From positions 1 to 12,978 of the forward strand of contig DKEX01000003.1 of the NCBI GenBank assembly GCA_002452295.1: a DNA stretch of 12,978 nucleotides, written 5' to 3'. Source of the DNA: Firmicutes bacterium UBA6811. GTDB taxonomy: Bacteria > Bacillota > SHA-98 > UBA4971. Below are positions 12,238-12,978 of the stretch, piece after piece; position 1 is the first letter of the stretch; each line of letters begins with the position of its first letter. The translations under genes and the position numbers were made by a program. The notes below the pieces were generated by a model that worked only from the letters and a program-made list of their open reading frames with translations, made no database searches and had not been told where the DNA came from.

Positions 12238-12978
12238 TCAGAACCTCTCCCAGACCCGCCTCGCAAGCTCGCGCGAGCGGGCGGTGATCCTCTCCTCGTC
12301 GAGCCCCGTGAGCCTGCGCCCGCGCATGAGCACGCGGCCGGCCACGATCGTTGTATCCACAAGGCCTCCGGACATGCCGAAAAGGACGTGCCCGTAATAG
12401 TTCGACGCATTCATAGGCGTCGGCGGGTGGTAGTCCACAACGATCACATCCCCCGCGGCGCCCGGCTCGAGCACACCGAGCTTACGGCAGAAAAGGCGCG
12501 CCGCGATCTCCCTGTTGTTCTCGAATATCATCGCCGGGACCTCCGCCCACGCCGCGCTGGGGTTCCCCTCGCTGAGCTTGTGGAGCATGTTGGCGACCTT
12601 CACCGACTCGAGCATGTCGGCGGTATAGCCATCTGTGCCGAGGCCGACCCTCATGCCCTTCCCCAGCATCCGCAGGACGGGCGCCACGCCCACGGCGTTC
12701 CCCATGTTGGACTCGGGGTTGTGTACGACGTTCGCGTCGCGCTCGCGCAGGATGTCCGTCTCAGCCTCGTTCACGTGGACGCAGTGGGCCGCGATTGTCT
12801 TCGGCCCCAGGATCCCGAAGGCGTCGAGGCGCTCCACCACGCGCTTCCCGGACTTTGCCAGGGCGTCCTCCACGTCCTCCGGCCCCTCGGCCACGTGGAT
12901 GTGAAACCCCACGTCGAACCCCTCGGCGGCCTCGCGGCACTTCGCAAGCGTCGCGTCGGAAAGCGTGATCTGCGCGTG
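12238..12978 (-). CDS. ssnA: SsnA-type aminohydrolase, 5' part outside the window
   Basis: The C-terminal 246 residues of an amidohydrolase-superfamily enzyme; the frame stays open through the window edge (HAQITLSDATLAKCREA precedes the first in-frame methionine-type codon). Metal and substrate motifs: FHIHVAEG (HxH), IAAHCVHVNE (His), HNPESNMGNAVG, and GTDGYTADM with the catalytic Asp. The C-terminus GAAGDVIVVDYHPPTPMN, GHVLFGMSGGLVDTTIVAG is characteristic of SsnA, a putative aminohydrolase linked to purine or related nitrogen-compound breakdown in anaerobes. The missing part would include the N-terminal HxH. The exact substrate is unknown; related deaminases act on guanine, S-adenosylhomocysteine or chlorohydrolase substrates. 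It probably shares a transcript with the PLP enzyme. Confidence 0.85.
   Translation of the reverse strand, partial: HAQITLSDATLAKCREAAEGFDVGFHIHVAEGPEDVEDALAKSGKRVVERLDAFGILGPKTIAAHCVHVNEAETDILRERDANVVHNPESNMGNAVGVAPVLRMLGKGMRVGLGTDGYTADMLESVKVANMLHKLSEGNPSAAWAEVPAMIFENNREIAARLFCRKLGVLEPGAAGDVIVVDYHPPTPMNASNYYGHVLFGMSGGLVDTTIVAGRVLMRGRRLTGLDEERITARSRELARRVWERF

Noticed and set aside
1..12978. CRISPR array, tRNA, rRNA or riboswitch
   Set aside because: No regularly spaced repeats and no cloverleaf, rRNA-like or known aptamer core noticed on reading either strand; small or divergent RNAs could be missed without covariance searches.

Overview
The window looks like part of a moderately GC-rich bacterial genome, most likely a Bacillota-like, possibly thermophilic anaerobe. 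This rests on strong GGAGG-type ribosome binding sites, frequent GTG and TTG starts, a MalFG-type sugar transporter, and the ssnA/PLP-enzyme pairing I associate with anaerobic clostridial genomes. The solute-binding protein and the secreted hydrolase have cleavable signal peptides with no lipobox cysteine, which hints at a diderm lineage. The taxonomic call is inference only.

Layout. Positions 1-89 (minus) hold the first 29 codons of a transposase, probably IS1634 family, cut by the window edge. About 270 bases without a recognisable gene follow. From 8977 down to 361 runs a tightly packed minus-strand cluster of eight genes: sugar-binding protein, two ABC permeases, a secreted multidomain six-hairpin (glycosidase-like) protein, a DeoR-family repressor, a SIS-domain protein (UPF0309-like), NanE-like N-acetylmannosamine-6-phosphate 2-epimerase and a BadF/NagK-type amino-sugar kinase. 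Gaps between the first four genes are 25-38 bases. The last four overlap one another. The only larger gap (163 bases) lies before deoR and carries an 8-base direct repeat and hairpins.

Positions 8978-9679 are mostly non-coding: a likely gene remnant, a LacI/cre-like operator candidate, an inverted repeat, a second small remnant and a good sigma-70-type promoter. That promoter faces a plus-strand MntA-HepT type toxin-antitoxin pair (9680-10538). Convergent to it on the minus strand are a PLP-dependent fold-type II enzyme (10576-11967) and, at the right edge, most of an SsnA-type aminohydrolase (12238-12978, 5' end outside the window). The right-hand genes have visibly more G/C at third codon positions than the toxin-antitoxin region.

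How it fits together. The secreted protein would cut or bind an extracellular glycan. The binding protein and permeases would import the released sugar, using an ATPase encoded elsewhere. The kinase and NanE would turn N-acetylmannosamine (or GlcNAc) into GlcNAc-6-phosphate, and the DeoR protein would control the set. No sialate lyase is present, so the natural reading is scavenging of a ManNAc-containing polymer rather than sialic acid. The identity of the glycan and the activity of the hydrolase are the main unknowns.
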